A DNA stretch of 64,000 nucleotides from Batkoa obscura. Lineage: Eukaryota > Entomophthoromycota > Entomophthoromycetes > Entomophthorales > Batkoaceae. The notes beneath the pieces were generated by a model that worked only from the letters and a program-made list of their open reading frames with translations, did not search any database and had not been told where the DNA came from. The translations under genes and the position numbers were made by a program. Below, piece after piece: positions 46,479 to 58,488 of the stretch; within the stretch, counting starts at the first letter, position 1, and each line of letters opens with the position of its first letter. The stretch covers positions 1,178,001-1,242,000 of the forward strand of contig JASVEC010000007.1 of NCBI GenBank assembly GCA_030770535.1. Direction: 5' to 3'.

Positions 46479-48393
46479 TTAATTTGGATACTTCATATCT
46501 TTAACATTAAACCCAACAGCTGGGAATTGTTTAGAGAATTCGATAACTTCTTGGCGTAAAGCTTTGATATCTGGATGATTGGCGCCATTTTGATTTAAAT
46601 GGATCTTGAAATCTTTAAGTTTGCTACCTCCAGCTTCCTTATTGATTTGAATAGCAATCTTAACGGCACGATCAATAAATTGAGCTACTTGAGCAAAATT
46701 TTCTTTAAGAAAACCTCTAGAAGTCATGGCTGGAGTACCAACTCTAAGTCCTCCTGGAATAAAAGCAGATCTATCCCCTGGAACAGTGTTCTTGTTTGAA
46801 GCGATATTGACTAATTCTAATACACTTTCAACACGAGCGCCATCGATACCTTTTGAACGAAGATCGATCAATAAAAGATGAGTATCAGTACCACCAGACA
46901 CAAGGGTGTAACCGATTTCTCTTAATTTTTCACCAAAGTAACGAGAGTTATCTAGTACATTTTGTTGATACTCACGGAAATTTGGAGTGCTAGCTTGCTT
47001 AAGAGCAACAGCTAAAGCAGAAATAGTGTGGTTATGTGGGCCACCTTGATGTCCAGGGAAAACAGAAAAATTGATGCTGTTTTCTAAATCGTACATGATC
47101 TCTTTGCCATGTTTGGTAACGGAACGTACTCCTTTGCGGAAAAAGATAAGGGAACCACGTGGACCACGTAAGGATTTGTGAGTGGTGGTGGTAACAATAT
47201 CGGCATGATCAAAAGGACCAGGCAATACTTTAGCTGCTACAAGACCAGAGATATGAGCCATATCAGCCATAAGGTAAGAGTTAGATTTGGTAGCAATCTG
47301 TTTCATACGAGCATAATCAATATTTCTAGAATAAGCTGAAGCACCAGCGACGATCACTTTTGGTCTGTAAAGTAAAGCATTCTTTTCAAGGGCGTTGTAA
47401 TCAATTAAACCAGTAGTTTCATCAAGACGATATGGTAAGGTTTCAAAATAAGCTGATACGGCTGAGATCTTTTTGGTATCAGTTTGATACCCGTGAGACA
47501 AACTTATCAACTAAGTTAATGAGTTAAACAAATCAAATAAAAATTACTGTCCACCATGAGGTAAGTCAAGGCCCATAATACGATCATGTGGTTTCATGAT
47601 ACCATAATAAACGTAAAGATTGGCAGGAGCACCTAATGAATGAAAACTTAGTATCTCAAAATAATAAATAATAAAAATAAAAGTACCTGATAAAGCTTGA
47701 ACATTGACACCCCACTTTTCAGGGTCTAAGTTAAAGAGCTCTAAAGCTCTCTTTTGGCACAAAGATTCAGACATGTCAATAAATTCATTACCACCATAAT
47801 ATCTTTTTAAAAGAATATGTTATTTTTACTCTTGAGTCAAATTAAATTTTATATTACCTAGCACCTGGATAACCTTCAGAATATTTATTTTGCATAACGG
47901 AACCCAAAGCTTCCATAACAGCTTTAGAAGTATAATTCTTTAAACAATTTAAAAAAGCTAACTAAAATGAAATATAATTTTACCTCAGAAGGAATAAGTA
48001 TGATACTTTCACGTTGACGACGCTTTTCAAGTTCAATAATATTGAAAAGTTCTGGATCGGCATCTTTTAAGCCTTGGTTAAGGATCTTAGAAAAAGACGT
48101 TAATAAAAATTTAGTTTGCAGAAAATATGAAATTACCTCTTTTTGCTCTGAAGCGAAACTAGTAGAGTGTTGAGAAGGCTATTAAATTCGTTATAAAATA
48201 TAATTAAAATTAGCGTTGAGCTACCTCTTTTTGTTCTGGGACGGCACTGGAAAAGTGACGGGAGAGCTTTATAGTGGGTTAAAAAATGAAATAAAGAATG
48301 GTTTGTTAGACTTACGACTGATTTGTTTAAAGCAGAACGAGTGATTAAACTAGTATTTAATTTTTTAGCGTAAGATAAAGCAGGGCGTAACAT
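46479..48393 (-). CDS. Serine hydroxymethyltransferase, mitochondrial type, 8 exons
   Basis: Exons 48393-48316, 48266-48225, 48178-48137, 48085-47984, 47937-47858, 47802-47687, 47632-47548 and 47502-46479 give 522 residues. The Arg/Ser-rich start ([20 protein letters not shown]) is a mitochondrial presequence. SHMT hallmarks: [52 protein letters not shown], the pyridoxal-phosphate lysine in [24 protein letters not shown] and GTPAMTSRG. It interconverts serine and glycine with tetrahydrofolate to supply one-carbon units. Exons 2 and 3 are both exactly 42 nt, both phase 0, and code related peptides ([14 protein letters not shown] and [14 protein letters not shown]). They are a tandem duplication; either or both can be included without changing the frame. 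Confidence 0.95.
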
Positions 48394-49026
48394 TTCAAAA
48401 TAAGAGAAGAGATAGTTAAAAAATGAAAAAGTAAGAAACCAAAATTTAGTTGCTTATCAATTTATACCTCCAAACAACAACCAAGCCAATTGGTTTTTAC
48501 CATAACATGAATCTTCCTTTAAAACTTATTTTACATATTTAGATCAAACTGAATCTTATCTGTATTTTTTGAGTTTTTTTTTATTAATATGTAATTTTTA
48601 TGCTTACTTTTTCGGTTAAGTTTTTAATTCCTTACTAAAAGCTACAATTTTACTTAATTTATCTCCTAGACCAGTTTAATGAGTCAAGGTTGAATAATTT
48701 AAAGCGTCCTTATTGGTGGATCAATGTCACATGAAGCTTCAACCCCATCTGCTCAATTTAGGATACTAAAAGTGATCAACTCTGTGGTTTAATTGGACCA
48801 AATACCTGTTCTCTAATGTAAGATTTTAAATAAAAACTATTAGATAATTTGGCAGTGGAATTAATCATTTTTACTCTTTTTGCAAGGATTTGGAAAAAAG
48901 GAAAATTCTGCACTCTAACCAGCTATTGCGGCTGAATATCCAATTACACTCAGTGTTTTTGTAATAAGCTAAAATAGATCTAGAGATTTTTTTTAAAATA
49001 TTCGTTTTTTATCTTTTACAATCAGT
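48394..49026. other. Intergenic between divergent genes
   Basis: AT-rich; nothing recognised. A TTTAATTGGAC string near 48790 recurs near 52940, but the match is short. Confidence 0.5.
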
Positions 49027-49718
49027 ATGAATACAAATATAAATATGAACATGAATATGAATTTAGATGATAACTTAACGCTAGATTTCTTCAACAGTGA
49101 TTTACAGTATAAAGAACCAATATTTAAATCGGACAACAAAATCAAAGATTTTGTAGATAAAAATATTTATGTACTATCCTCTATTATTAAAGAAATTGAG
49201 AAAAATGAAAGCGAGATTTTAACGTTATTATACCAACCAATGTAAGTTTAATATTAGTTTTGTTGTATTATTTTTTATTGTTAAAAAGTAATAATGCTTA
49301 TACTATGCCTATATTAGATCGTCAAGTAAAAGGTAATTTCGATATTTCAAATTTTAATTAACTAACAGTAACCAATAATTTAGATAGAAGAGAAAGGATT
49401 AATGAGCAGATGAATAAACTAGAGGATATTATTTATGAAAATGGAATAACAGATTTAGAAGTAGTAAATACCCAAAGTTTATTACTAAAAGAACCCCACA
49501 TAATATTAAAGGAATATATTAAAAGTAGGATTGAAAAAAATACTAGCTTCAAGAATGCATATGATGCATATGGTAAAAATGTACAAAAAGAAGCTAATGA
49601 GTTAATCGAGTTGTTCAATGATAATTTAGCTAATATTGTGATATCAAATAATAACAATGTGGAGAATGATGCTGATAATGGTTCGGCTACTATTAATTTT
49701 ACCTTAGTCTCAAAATAA
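49027..49718 (+). CDS. Coiled-coil protein of unknown function, 3 exons
   Basis: Exons 49027-49241, 49318-49325 and 49384-49718 give 185 residues. The middle exon is only 8 nt (ATCGTCAA); it is the only join I found that keeps both outer open frames together. The protein starts with a Met/Asn repeat (MNTNINMNMNMNLDD), then helices with heptad character (FVDKNIYVLSSIIKEIEKNE, then RRERINEQMNKLEDIIYENG and KNVQKEANELIELFNDNLAN), and an Asn-rich tail. I do not recognise the family. Alternatively the two larger frames could be joined differently, or be two genes. Confidence 0.5.
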
Positions 49719-51044
49719 AGCTATTTATACCTTTATTCTAGTACATAGTTATCTAGTCTTTTGTATAATTACATTATAAATAAAGTATGTTAATTATGCA
49801 ACAAATTGAAAAAAATACTATTAAATTGATATCATTTTTAAATCATAAGGTTGCTGAATAGAAATCATTATTTGAAAGCTTAGACCTACAGGTGACCTTT
49901 TGAAACTAAAAATACCAATATACATAGTTCATACTAATAGCTTTTCCTACTACTGTCTTAGCACAATGATTATTTTATATATATATTAAAAGTATTCAAG
50001 AATGCAGTTAAAAGATACTATAAGTGTCATTATGAAAAATGAAACTCAAAATTAAGTAGATTATAATTATAATGAAAGTAATTTGTTATCAAAATTTAGC
50101 TACTGGCTCATTTAAAATTAATAGACTACTATAAAATCTATATAACAGTAGCAAGGAATACAAGATCTATAAAAGTAGATGTTAAAGAAATTTCAAATTT
50201 ATTATTATTTTTAAATTAGTGTAAGGTGTAAGAACATTAAATTAAAACCCTTTGTACTATCTACTTCCAATAATAAATCCACATAGATTAAATAACAGAA
50301 TTAAATATTAGTCTAATTAAGATATAACAGCTTTAAATTAGTGTTTTACTATTTGTGTTAGCATTATTAAATTTTGGAAAATTATTTTTTTTATTAATAA
50401 TTTAAGCTAAAGGTGTGTTAAAGTAGTTTTTATAAGTTATAGTAAAACTTAGTCGTATCATCAGTGAAGTTAAAACTTTATATTGAAAAATTACTATTAT
50501 CATAATTAGACCCCTGTTTTAATGTTAAATAAAAGCATTTTATTACTAGATTATATGTGGTGTTTTTTTTGACTTCATTATTTTTTCCATCTTTTAAGCG
50601 CTATTTCAGCGGAAAGATTGTTATTAAAATTCTTAAACAAAAAATACATCCCCATATTAAGTCAGTCTAATCAATAAACTATTATAAATTTTAAAAATAG
50701 AATTTATTTTATTTAGAATAAAAAGATAACAAATACTTTAAAATAGTAAACTTATATTAAGTATATCAAATTTACACTGGGAAATTACAAGTCTAAAGAA
50801 CTAAGTGTACTTCGAAAGTTAGCTTAATAGCGATATTAATATTTAATTAACCATACCAAACATCTTTGGTTAAATGGAATAGGTTTATATTAAAAATCAG
50901 TTAATTCACTTTGTAAATGTTCAATCACTCCTTATTTTTTGTTAAGAAATAGGAGGCTTTTGAACCAATCAAGCGCAATGATGTTGGCCAGAGATAAAAA
51001 ACAAAACTTCGCACTGAATGAAAACAACCTTTTTTTTAAAAAAA
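49719..51044. other. Intergenic with one MITE-like copy
   Basis: AT-rich, with MITE-like copy 21; otherwise nothing recognised. Confidence 0.5.
50554..50656 (+). repeat. ~100-bp MITE-like element, copy 21
   Basis: Plus-orientation copy: ATATGTGGTGTTTTTTTTGAC to ATACATCCCCATAT. It is the last copy in the window; none is seen in the final 13 kb. Confidence 0.9.
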
Positions 51045-52130
51045 ATGTCAGCAGTCGACAAAGCAAACGTTAAAGAGGAAAAAGCGGATTTAATTAAAGG
51101 TAATGAAAGCAAAAAAGACAATCCATATTTAGATATGGCGTTGGAGGATGTTATTAAGAAGAATAGAAAAGAAACAATTCAAGCTAAAAAAGAAAAGAGA
51201 CAAGAAGCTCTCAAACAAAAAAGAAGGGTTAAGACTAAAGTAAAGATGGAAGTAGAAGGTAAATGGAAGCATGATAAATTTAATAAGATTAATGATCCTC
51301 ATTCAGTTAATAAGACAGGTAAATTCGCTTTATATAGTTTTATGAACATGGCTTCCTTTTAAACCATTTAATATTTAATAATAAGCGATCCTAACTAAAT
51401 ACTTTAAACTGTAGTCGAAATACCAAAGGGCGGATTTAAAACTAAAGATCTTAGAGCTAATGCTCCTGTACCAAAAGGCGGATTTAGAACAAAAGATTTA
51501 AGAGCTAAATTGAATTCTGAAAATGAAAAACCATTCAATAGCAATAACAATGTCTCGAAATCTATTAGACAAGCCAATAATACAGCTTTTAAGCATTATA
51601 GACAACCCAATGAACCAGTATCATTTACTAAAAGAGTTGAGCTTAAGCCCAAAGTCAAAGAAGTAAAACCAGCACCTGAAATATCGATCAAAGGTTTATC
51701 TGCTCCAACAACTGTGATGGTTTCTAACATTCACCAAATGACTAAAGCCGATGATATTAAGCTTTGTTTTGGCCAAGTAGGAAAAGTATTAGCAGTTAAT
51801 TACTTATACAATTCATATCGTGAGTTTACAGGACATGCGGAGATTGAGATGGGGTCTTTGGTTGAAGCTAACCAAATAGTCAAGCATTTTGATGGTCGTT
51901 TAGCTGATGGTCAAGTTTTACATGTAGTCATTAAGCCTCCAACTCAAAAGTCTGCCAATAAAGAAGTCTCATCTGAACATACACCTCCTTCTCGTAACAG
52001 ACAATCTACTTCACACCGTATTATGGAAGATAGAAGAGAGGAACCTTCTTTTCGCTCTTCTAATGGTTTAAGGAATGGTCGTGATAAAGCTTCCTTTAAT
52101 TCCTATCCAAGGTCTTCATATAGACATTAA
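51045..52130 (+). CDS. ALYREF/Yra1-like mRNA export adaptor A, 2 exons
   Basis: Exons 51045-51318 and 51415-52130 give 329 residues. Residues near 25-40 (NPYLDMALEDVIKKNRK) match the N-terminal UAP56/Sub2-binding box of ALYREF (x-DMSLDDIIK-x). A Lys-rich stretch follows. Then comes a tandem repeat, PKGGFKTKDLRA and PKGGFRTKDLRA. The central RRM is diverged but complete: TTVMVSNIHQMTKADDIKLC, FGQVGKVLAVNYLY, FTGHAEIEMGSLVEANQIVK and LADGQVLHVVIKPP. The Arg/Ser-rich C-terminus resembles the second conserved box region. Such proteins load onto mRNA co-transcriptionally and hand it to the export receptor. An upstream in-frame ATG at 51018 is less likely. A close inverted paralogue lies at 62-63 kb, and 321 bp of the RRM and tail are identical between the two. 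Confidence 0.85.
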
Positions 52131-52445
52131 TTCCTTTAATAAAATTTTTACTTTTTTCATATAGTATTGTCATAGTAGTTTTCTTTTAAATGCATTTTAA
52201 TCTTTTGATTTTGTTAATTGATTTTTAATAAAAAAAAGGTTTATCTTAAACCCATATAATAACTCTAACAAAGTTAACATAAAATTAATAGATTATTAGC
52301 GTTCATTAAGCTATGATAATACTGTATTTTTCTTAAAATTAAAAGACCGAATGGCTTTATGTTATAATATTATATATTAACTGTAAAAATTAGCAATACT
52401 TCAAAAGCAATTTTTAATATCTCAATTCGATTGATTTAAGTTAGT

Positions 52446-52512
52446 TGGGGAGTTGATGTGGTGATTACACGTTGCTCCTCAGCTGGCTAGGTCTCAAGTT
52501 CGGATGATCCCT
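52446..52512 (+). pseudogene. tRNA-like relic
   Basis: GAGTTGATGTGGTGATTACA has a box-A-like D arm and CTCAAGTTCGGATGATCCC a box-B-like T arm at normal spacing. Acceptor stems do not pair, so it is at most a decayed tRNA or SINE head. Confidence 0.25.
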
Positions 52513-52611
52513 TATTTGTAAAATTCTTCATGCTGCTTTGCACAACCAAAAAAAAGACAAATTTGCTCTGGAGGTATTTATATTTTAATAAAATTTGCCA
52601 TATTGGGAAAT

Positions 52612-52680
52612 AGTGCTTGTAGTATAGTGATAGAACACTTAGCTATCACATAAAAAGCCTGAATTTGATCCCCTTCTCGA
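52612..52680 (+). pseudogene. tRNA-Asp/His-like relic
   Basis: TGCTTGTAGTATAGTGATAG closely resembles the 5' part of fungal tRNA-Asp (D arm TAGTATAGTGG), followed by a degenerate anticodon arm and a box-B-like CTGAATTTGATCC. Stems are broken; likely a pseudogene or a tRNA-derived repeat. Confidence 0.35.
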
Positions 52681-53131
52681 GAACTTTGTAGTACGAGTGT
52701 GTGTAAACAAGAAAATAAATCCGCTGTAGTTGAATTTTGATATTCTCGATGAATTTTTGTAAAGCTTTATAATTTGGTGCCTATTTCTTCACATTACGGG
52801 TTTTCTTTTATGCTTTGTTTTCTAGTAGAGTGTAACAATATATGAACTTGGACATTTAACACCTATTATTAAATATGCAGGTTATTCCATAACTTTTACC
52901 TGGCTAACTCTAGGAATGCCTATAGCTTGAGTTGGCCTAGTTTAATTGGACTAGTGTATCAAAATCCATCGTTCTCCAATTAAAAATAGACAACTTTGAA
53001 ATAACTAGTTGTTCTATTTGCATATTGAATTTACACTTAACAATAATGCAACTATAAAATATGCAAAGTAATCTGGATTATTTAAACCAAAAATTAAAAC
53101 CAAAAACTCAAAATTTTAAATTTTAAATAAT

Positions 53132-56100
53132 ATGTAATACAAACAATAATTAATACATGAATCAACCATTAATCTAATATTTAGGATCATACAGAGTGAG
53201 GCTATTGCCTCAGCCAGTCTATATAATCTTAAAGAGCCGTTATTTCGACTTTACAATTGGCCCTTTTTCTTTGTCTACGCTGCTGTCTTCTACCCAGCTA
53301 TAAAAGATTTCGAATACTACTATCCACATATTGAGTATTTTTATGTTTCAGTCGGCGCTGCTTTGACTTTGCATGCTCTTGCTTTTTTGCTATGCCAGTG
53401 GTCCTTAAACGCTCGAGCTTTTATTACTTGTACGAAGGTAAGATTTAATTAAGTTTTGAAAGAATATTTATTAACGATTTTTGAAGGAAATGGATATAAA
53501 TAAAGCTAAATTGATATTAGTATTCCCGCCTTTACATAAGGGTAATGGTAGTTTTTGTGATATTATTCATGAAGTAATAATCTATAAACATTATAATAGT
53601 AAATATTTTTATTAATATTTTAGGGGGATGAGATCAAATTTTACTTTCAAAAGTTAAAGTTTTATTATGATGCAGATAGAAAAGAATTCAAAAGATTGGT
53701 TTACCCATGTGAAGAGAATCCTAGCTTATCATTATTTAAAAATAGTAAGGGTTTAAAGGATGTTAAAGAAATTAGCCAAGTTACCAAAGACTATGGATTG
53801 AATAAGTAATATAAAAAAGAATATTTATTAAGAGTTAATTTAATTTAATCTCGATTAGATTTGATATACCAAGTCCTACATTTCAAGAATTGTTTAAAGA
53901 ACATGCAGTAGCACCTTTTTTTATATTTCAAATATTTTGTGTAATGCTTTGGTGCTTTGATGAGTTTTGGTATTATTCAATCTTCACTTTAATCATGTTA
54001 GTAGGGTTTGAATCAACTGTAGTTTATCAAGTAAATTCAATTGAAATTTGTTTTAATGTAAAAAGTTAATGAAGTATATTTAGAGATTAAGAACATTAAG
54101 CGAATTCCGTTCACTGTCAATTAAGCCATTTGAAATCAACGTATACCGTGAAAATCAGTGGGAATTAATTTCATCCGATGAATTATTACCTGGAGATTTA
54201 TGTTCCATAGTTAGAACCAACGAGGAAACAGCTGTTCCATGTGATATGATTATAGTAGATGGGAATGCTATTGTAAATGAAGCTATGTTAACTGGAGAAT
54301 CCACGCCTTTACTTAAAGAATCTATAAGATTAAGAGAAGACGATGACGTTTTTACACCAGAAGGAATCGACAAAAATCACTTACTTTATGGAGGAACAAA
54401 GATATTACAAGCTACTCCAAGTAAAGATAGCTCCATTGTTGCACCTGACGATGGTTGTTTAGCTTACGTTTTAAAAACTGGTTTTGGTACATCACAGGTA
54501 AGCAGTGAGTCAAATAGATAAATTTAGTTTTGATTTTATTATATTAGGGTAAGTTAGTACGTACTATGGTATATTCCACAGAACGTGAGAGCGCAAATAA
54601 TGCCGAGGCATTGCTATTCATTTTATTTTTAATGGTGTTTGCAATTGCTGCATCCGCTTATGTCTGGATTGAAGGTAAGTTGAAATAGAATGGATGTGAT
54701 GAATAGGTTATTAAAGTATTTTGTTAGGATCTAAGAATGAAGAACGTAAGAAATCTAAATTAGTGTTAGATTGTATTCTTATCATTACTTCCGTTGTTCC
54801 ACCTGAGTTACCTATGGAATTATCATTATCTGTAAATACTAGTTTATTAGCTTTGTCTAAATTGGCCATCTTCTGTACCGAACCATTCCGTATCCCATTT
54901 GCTGGAAAAGTAGATATTTGTTGTTTTGATAAAACAGGTACTCTTACTTCGGAAAACTTAGTTGTTGAAGGTGTTGCTTATGATAAGTAAATAGCTTTAA
55001 TTTAATATTGTTTTACATGTTAATGCTTTTTTTAGCAATGATCTTAAAACTATCAATCCAGCCAATAAAGTGCCTCAAACTTCTACCTTAGTACTTGCTT
55101 CTGCCCATGCTTTAGTTTTAATACCAGACGGAATAGTTGGCGACCCCATGGAAAAAGCAACTTTAGAAGCAATCGGATGGGAGATAAACAAAGGTAATAT
55201 AACTTATCTTTATAATAATGATTGTTTTACCAATGTTTAGATGGCCTCGTTAATTCAATGAATTCAAACTTATCTTTACAAATCTTACGTCGCTTCCAAT
55301 TCTCTTCAGCACTTAAACGCATGTCTACTATCTCAAGAGTTAGTAGAGAAATTTCAAGCGATTATTTGGTAGCAGTAAAAGGAGCTCCTGAAACTATTCA
55401 ATCTATGCTCAAGCAAGTGCCAAAAGGGTATGAAGAAGCATATAAATATTTTGGTCGTCGTGGTAATCGTGTGTTAGCTTTGGCAACTAAATTTATTTCA
55501 TCTAAAACTGAAAAGGTAAAAGAACTTCAATTTAAAGTATCATGGATTAACACTTTTTATTTAGGTTGATAAAGTTTCCAGAGAATCTGTAGAATCTGAA
55601 TTAACTTTTTCTGGCTTTTTGATTTTCCATAATCCTTTAAAAGAAGATTCCAAAGCTGTGATTAAAAAGCTAAATGATTCTTCTCACAGAGTAATATATT
55701 TTTAAACGAAGTAGTTGATTCATTTTAATCTTATTTAAGGTTGTTATGATTACCGGCGATAATGCTTTAACTGCTTGCCATGTATCAAAAGAAGTTGAAA
55801 TTACTACTCGGGAAACTTTGGTCATTGATGCTAAAGATGGTAATACTAATAATTTATTTATTATATTTTATATTAATATACTTAGACGAATTAACTTGTT
55901 TTTCGGTTGATGAAAGTATAAGCTATAAACTCAGCGCCAAAGATGAGAAAATAGATAAAAACATTTACAAGAAATATGATCTATGCTTGACTGGACCTGC
56001 TATGTCTTTAATTGAAGATACTTCTTTACTCAAAGAACTTATTTCTCATGTTTGGGTCTACGCACGTGTTTCTCCTGGACAAAAGGTAAATTGTTATCCA

Positions 56101-57564
56101 TTTTCAAGAAAATTGTTCAATGAAATAATTTCACTATATAATATATGCAAAAGATTAAAATATGATCTTAGGAACTCATTTTATCAACTATGAAAAATGA
56201 AGGCTATGTGACTTTAATGTGTGGTGATGGTACTAATGATGTAGGAGCTCTAAAGCAAGCCCATATAGGTAGTTACTAAAACATTTAATCAAAATTAACT
56301 AAATAAATAATTAGGTGTTGCTTTATTGGACGGAACTCCAGAAGATTTAGACAAGATCGCAAAAAGGCAAAGAATTGAAAGATTAAAGGATTTATATGAA
56401 AAACAAAAGGATATGGCTATTAAATTCAATTTACCTGTACCTCAACCTCCTCCACTTTTAGTGAGAGAACTTGGACTTGCTCCAGCTGCTACTCAAGTAC
56501 AGGGCAATCGTAACGCTAGACCTGTTCCACAAGCTATCGATCCCTCTGTACTCACAGAAAAATTATTTGAGGAATTAGATGAAGATGTACCAGTACTTAA
56601 ATTTGGAGATGCTTCTGTAGCTTCACCTTTTACTTCAAAGTTGGCTTCCATTGAATCAGGTATATATTATTTAATATCAAATTATTTTTATTATAAATTT
56701 CATTATTAGTTGTTAGCATCATCAGACAAGGAAGATGTACCTTGGTAGCAACCACTCAGATGTATAAAATATTGGCACTCAATTGCTTAATTTCAGCTTA
56801 TTCCTTAAGTGTACTTTATCTCGATGGTATTAAATATGGCGATTATCAAGCAACTATTTCTGGTATGTTACTTGCTGTTTGTTTCTTATGTATCAGTAAA
56901 GCACAACCTTTGGAAACATTATCCATTGAAAGACCTCAAACGAATATATTTAACAAATATATTATATCTTCTGTGATGGGTCAGTTCTTTGTACATATTG
57001 TTTCGTTAATTTACATCGTTCAACAGGCTAAGATTTTTGAAACGTAAGTATTTAAAGTTGGTATTTATACAGTTAAATTAATTTTATTTAGTCAAAAACC
57101 TGTAGATTTGGATTCTACATTTGAGCCAAGTCTTTTGAATAGTGCCGTGTTTTTAATTTCTCTTTCATTACAAGTATCTACCTTTGCTATTAATTATCAA
57201 GTAAGTTATTTATAATTTATTAAAATAACAACTGATAAAAGAATTATAGGGACATCCATTCCGTGAAAGTTTAAGAGAGAATAAAACATTATATAATGGA
57301 CTAATGTTGTGCGGATTTATTGCATTTGCTTGTGCTACTGAATTATTCCCTTCTATGAATGAATTTTTATCTTTGGTATCTTTCCCTTCAGCAGTAAGTT
57401 ATCTTTTACAACTTTTTTAACATAAAATTAAACGTTTCATTTAGTTCCGTAATCGTTTAGTTATGGGTCTTGTACTTGACTTTGGGCTTGCTTATGTGGT
57501 TGAACATGTGTCTTTTACGCTTTTTGCTAATAATCAACCTAAGTCAATTGCTGATAAACCATAG
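53132..57564 (+). CDS. SPF1: P5A-type ATPase, Spf1/ATP13A1 family, 19 exons
   Basis: Exons 53132-53133 (AT of the start), 53185-53437, 53487-53573, 53624-53805, 53859-54030, 54084-54497, 54548-54674, 54728-54986, 55036-55193, 55241-55515, 55565-55690, 55740-55839, 55886-56085, 56172-56268, 56315-56659, 56710-57043, 57092-57200, 57250-57393 and 57445-57564 give 1167 residues, near the yeast 1215. Hallmarks: [42 protein letters not shown] (the P5A PP-x-PxE motif), FDKTGT with Asp480 as phosphate acceptor, [28 protein letters not shown] and [10 protein letters not shown]. The enzyme sits in the ER and dislocates mislocalised tail-anchored or mitochondrial helices from the membrane. All splice phases agree. 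The first exon is inferred: an intron seems to split the ATG as AT|G. Confidence 0.95.
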
Positions 57565-58488
57565 ACGCATTAAAATAAAATATTCTTAGAAATTAACTAG
57601 AATAGTGATTTTAATTTGTTGAATATTTGTCAATATGCATTGAAGCTATACAAATTTGTTTTCATTCTAAATCATTCATTAAACTAAAACTCAAATATTT
57701 TTATTGAGATTTTCGAACCAAACTTTAAGATCTTCGAATTTGTATTTTACATTCAAATTGAGGAATTTATTTTCATAAAATAGGTTTTAAGCCTTTAATT
57801 ATTTACATTTTGAATTTTTATAAAAATACTTCATTCAACTTTAGTCCTTTTTATATGGCCTTCTATCTTTTTTTGATCTTCAAAGGCCATGTGTTTAATT
57901 TTAAACTTTTGTTATCAATACTCCGCTATTTGTTTAAATAAACTATAAACTTTTTTATGGAATCTAAAGTCCATAAATTAAAGCTTAATAAAAGTATCAC
58001 AAAGTCCGAGATTTTAAAAAAACATAAAATTTTATTACTTTAATACAAACCCTCCATAACATAAATACTCTTGATAAGTCTTCCTGTAATATTTTTATTT
58101 AAATGAGCTGTTCTTATTACTCTATTATATTGTTGAATCATGATCTTAATCTTTTCATCTCTCCTTTATTTAATAAACCGTACAAATAACTCATGTGGAT
58201 AGAAATTTATGAGCTTTTAATCCAAATCAACAATAATTATCAACATTCTTACCAAATATTCCAGTTATAGAATTTTAACCTCACCAATTTCGCTTATTTT
58301 GTAACTTACTTGAGCGAATAATTGCTTAAAGATTTGGCTTTCAACACCTTAAATAAATAAAGCAACCAAGGTAGAGGAGTCGACTAAAATTAGCCAATCA
58401 ACAAGGTGAGAATGGGGCACCTGATTTGAACTACAAGGAATGAAACGCACTTAAACCTAAGGAAGATTATTAAAGAACTTACTTTTCA
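57565..58488. other. Intergenic, nothing recognised
   Basis: AT-rich stretch between two genes on the same strand. No MITE-like copy and no coding exon are seen. Confidence 0.5.

Larger units (their letters stand above)
52131..53130. other. Intergenic with tRNA-like relics
   Basis: One kb between genes on the same strand. Two tRNA-like segments (52446-52512 and 52612-52680) are noted separately; otherwise nothing recognised. Confidence 0.5.

Noticed and set aside
47544-47640. Direct read-through from the exon before GAPANLY in SHMT
   Set aside because: Would insert FHSL-type residues absent from the family; splicing removes them.
52612-52680. Functional tRNA-Asp gene
   Set aside because: Acceptor and anticodon stems do not pair, and the expected GTC anticodon loop is not intact.
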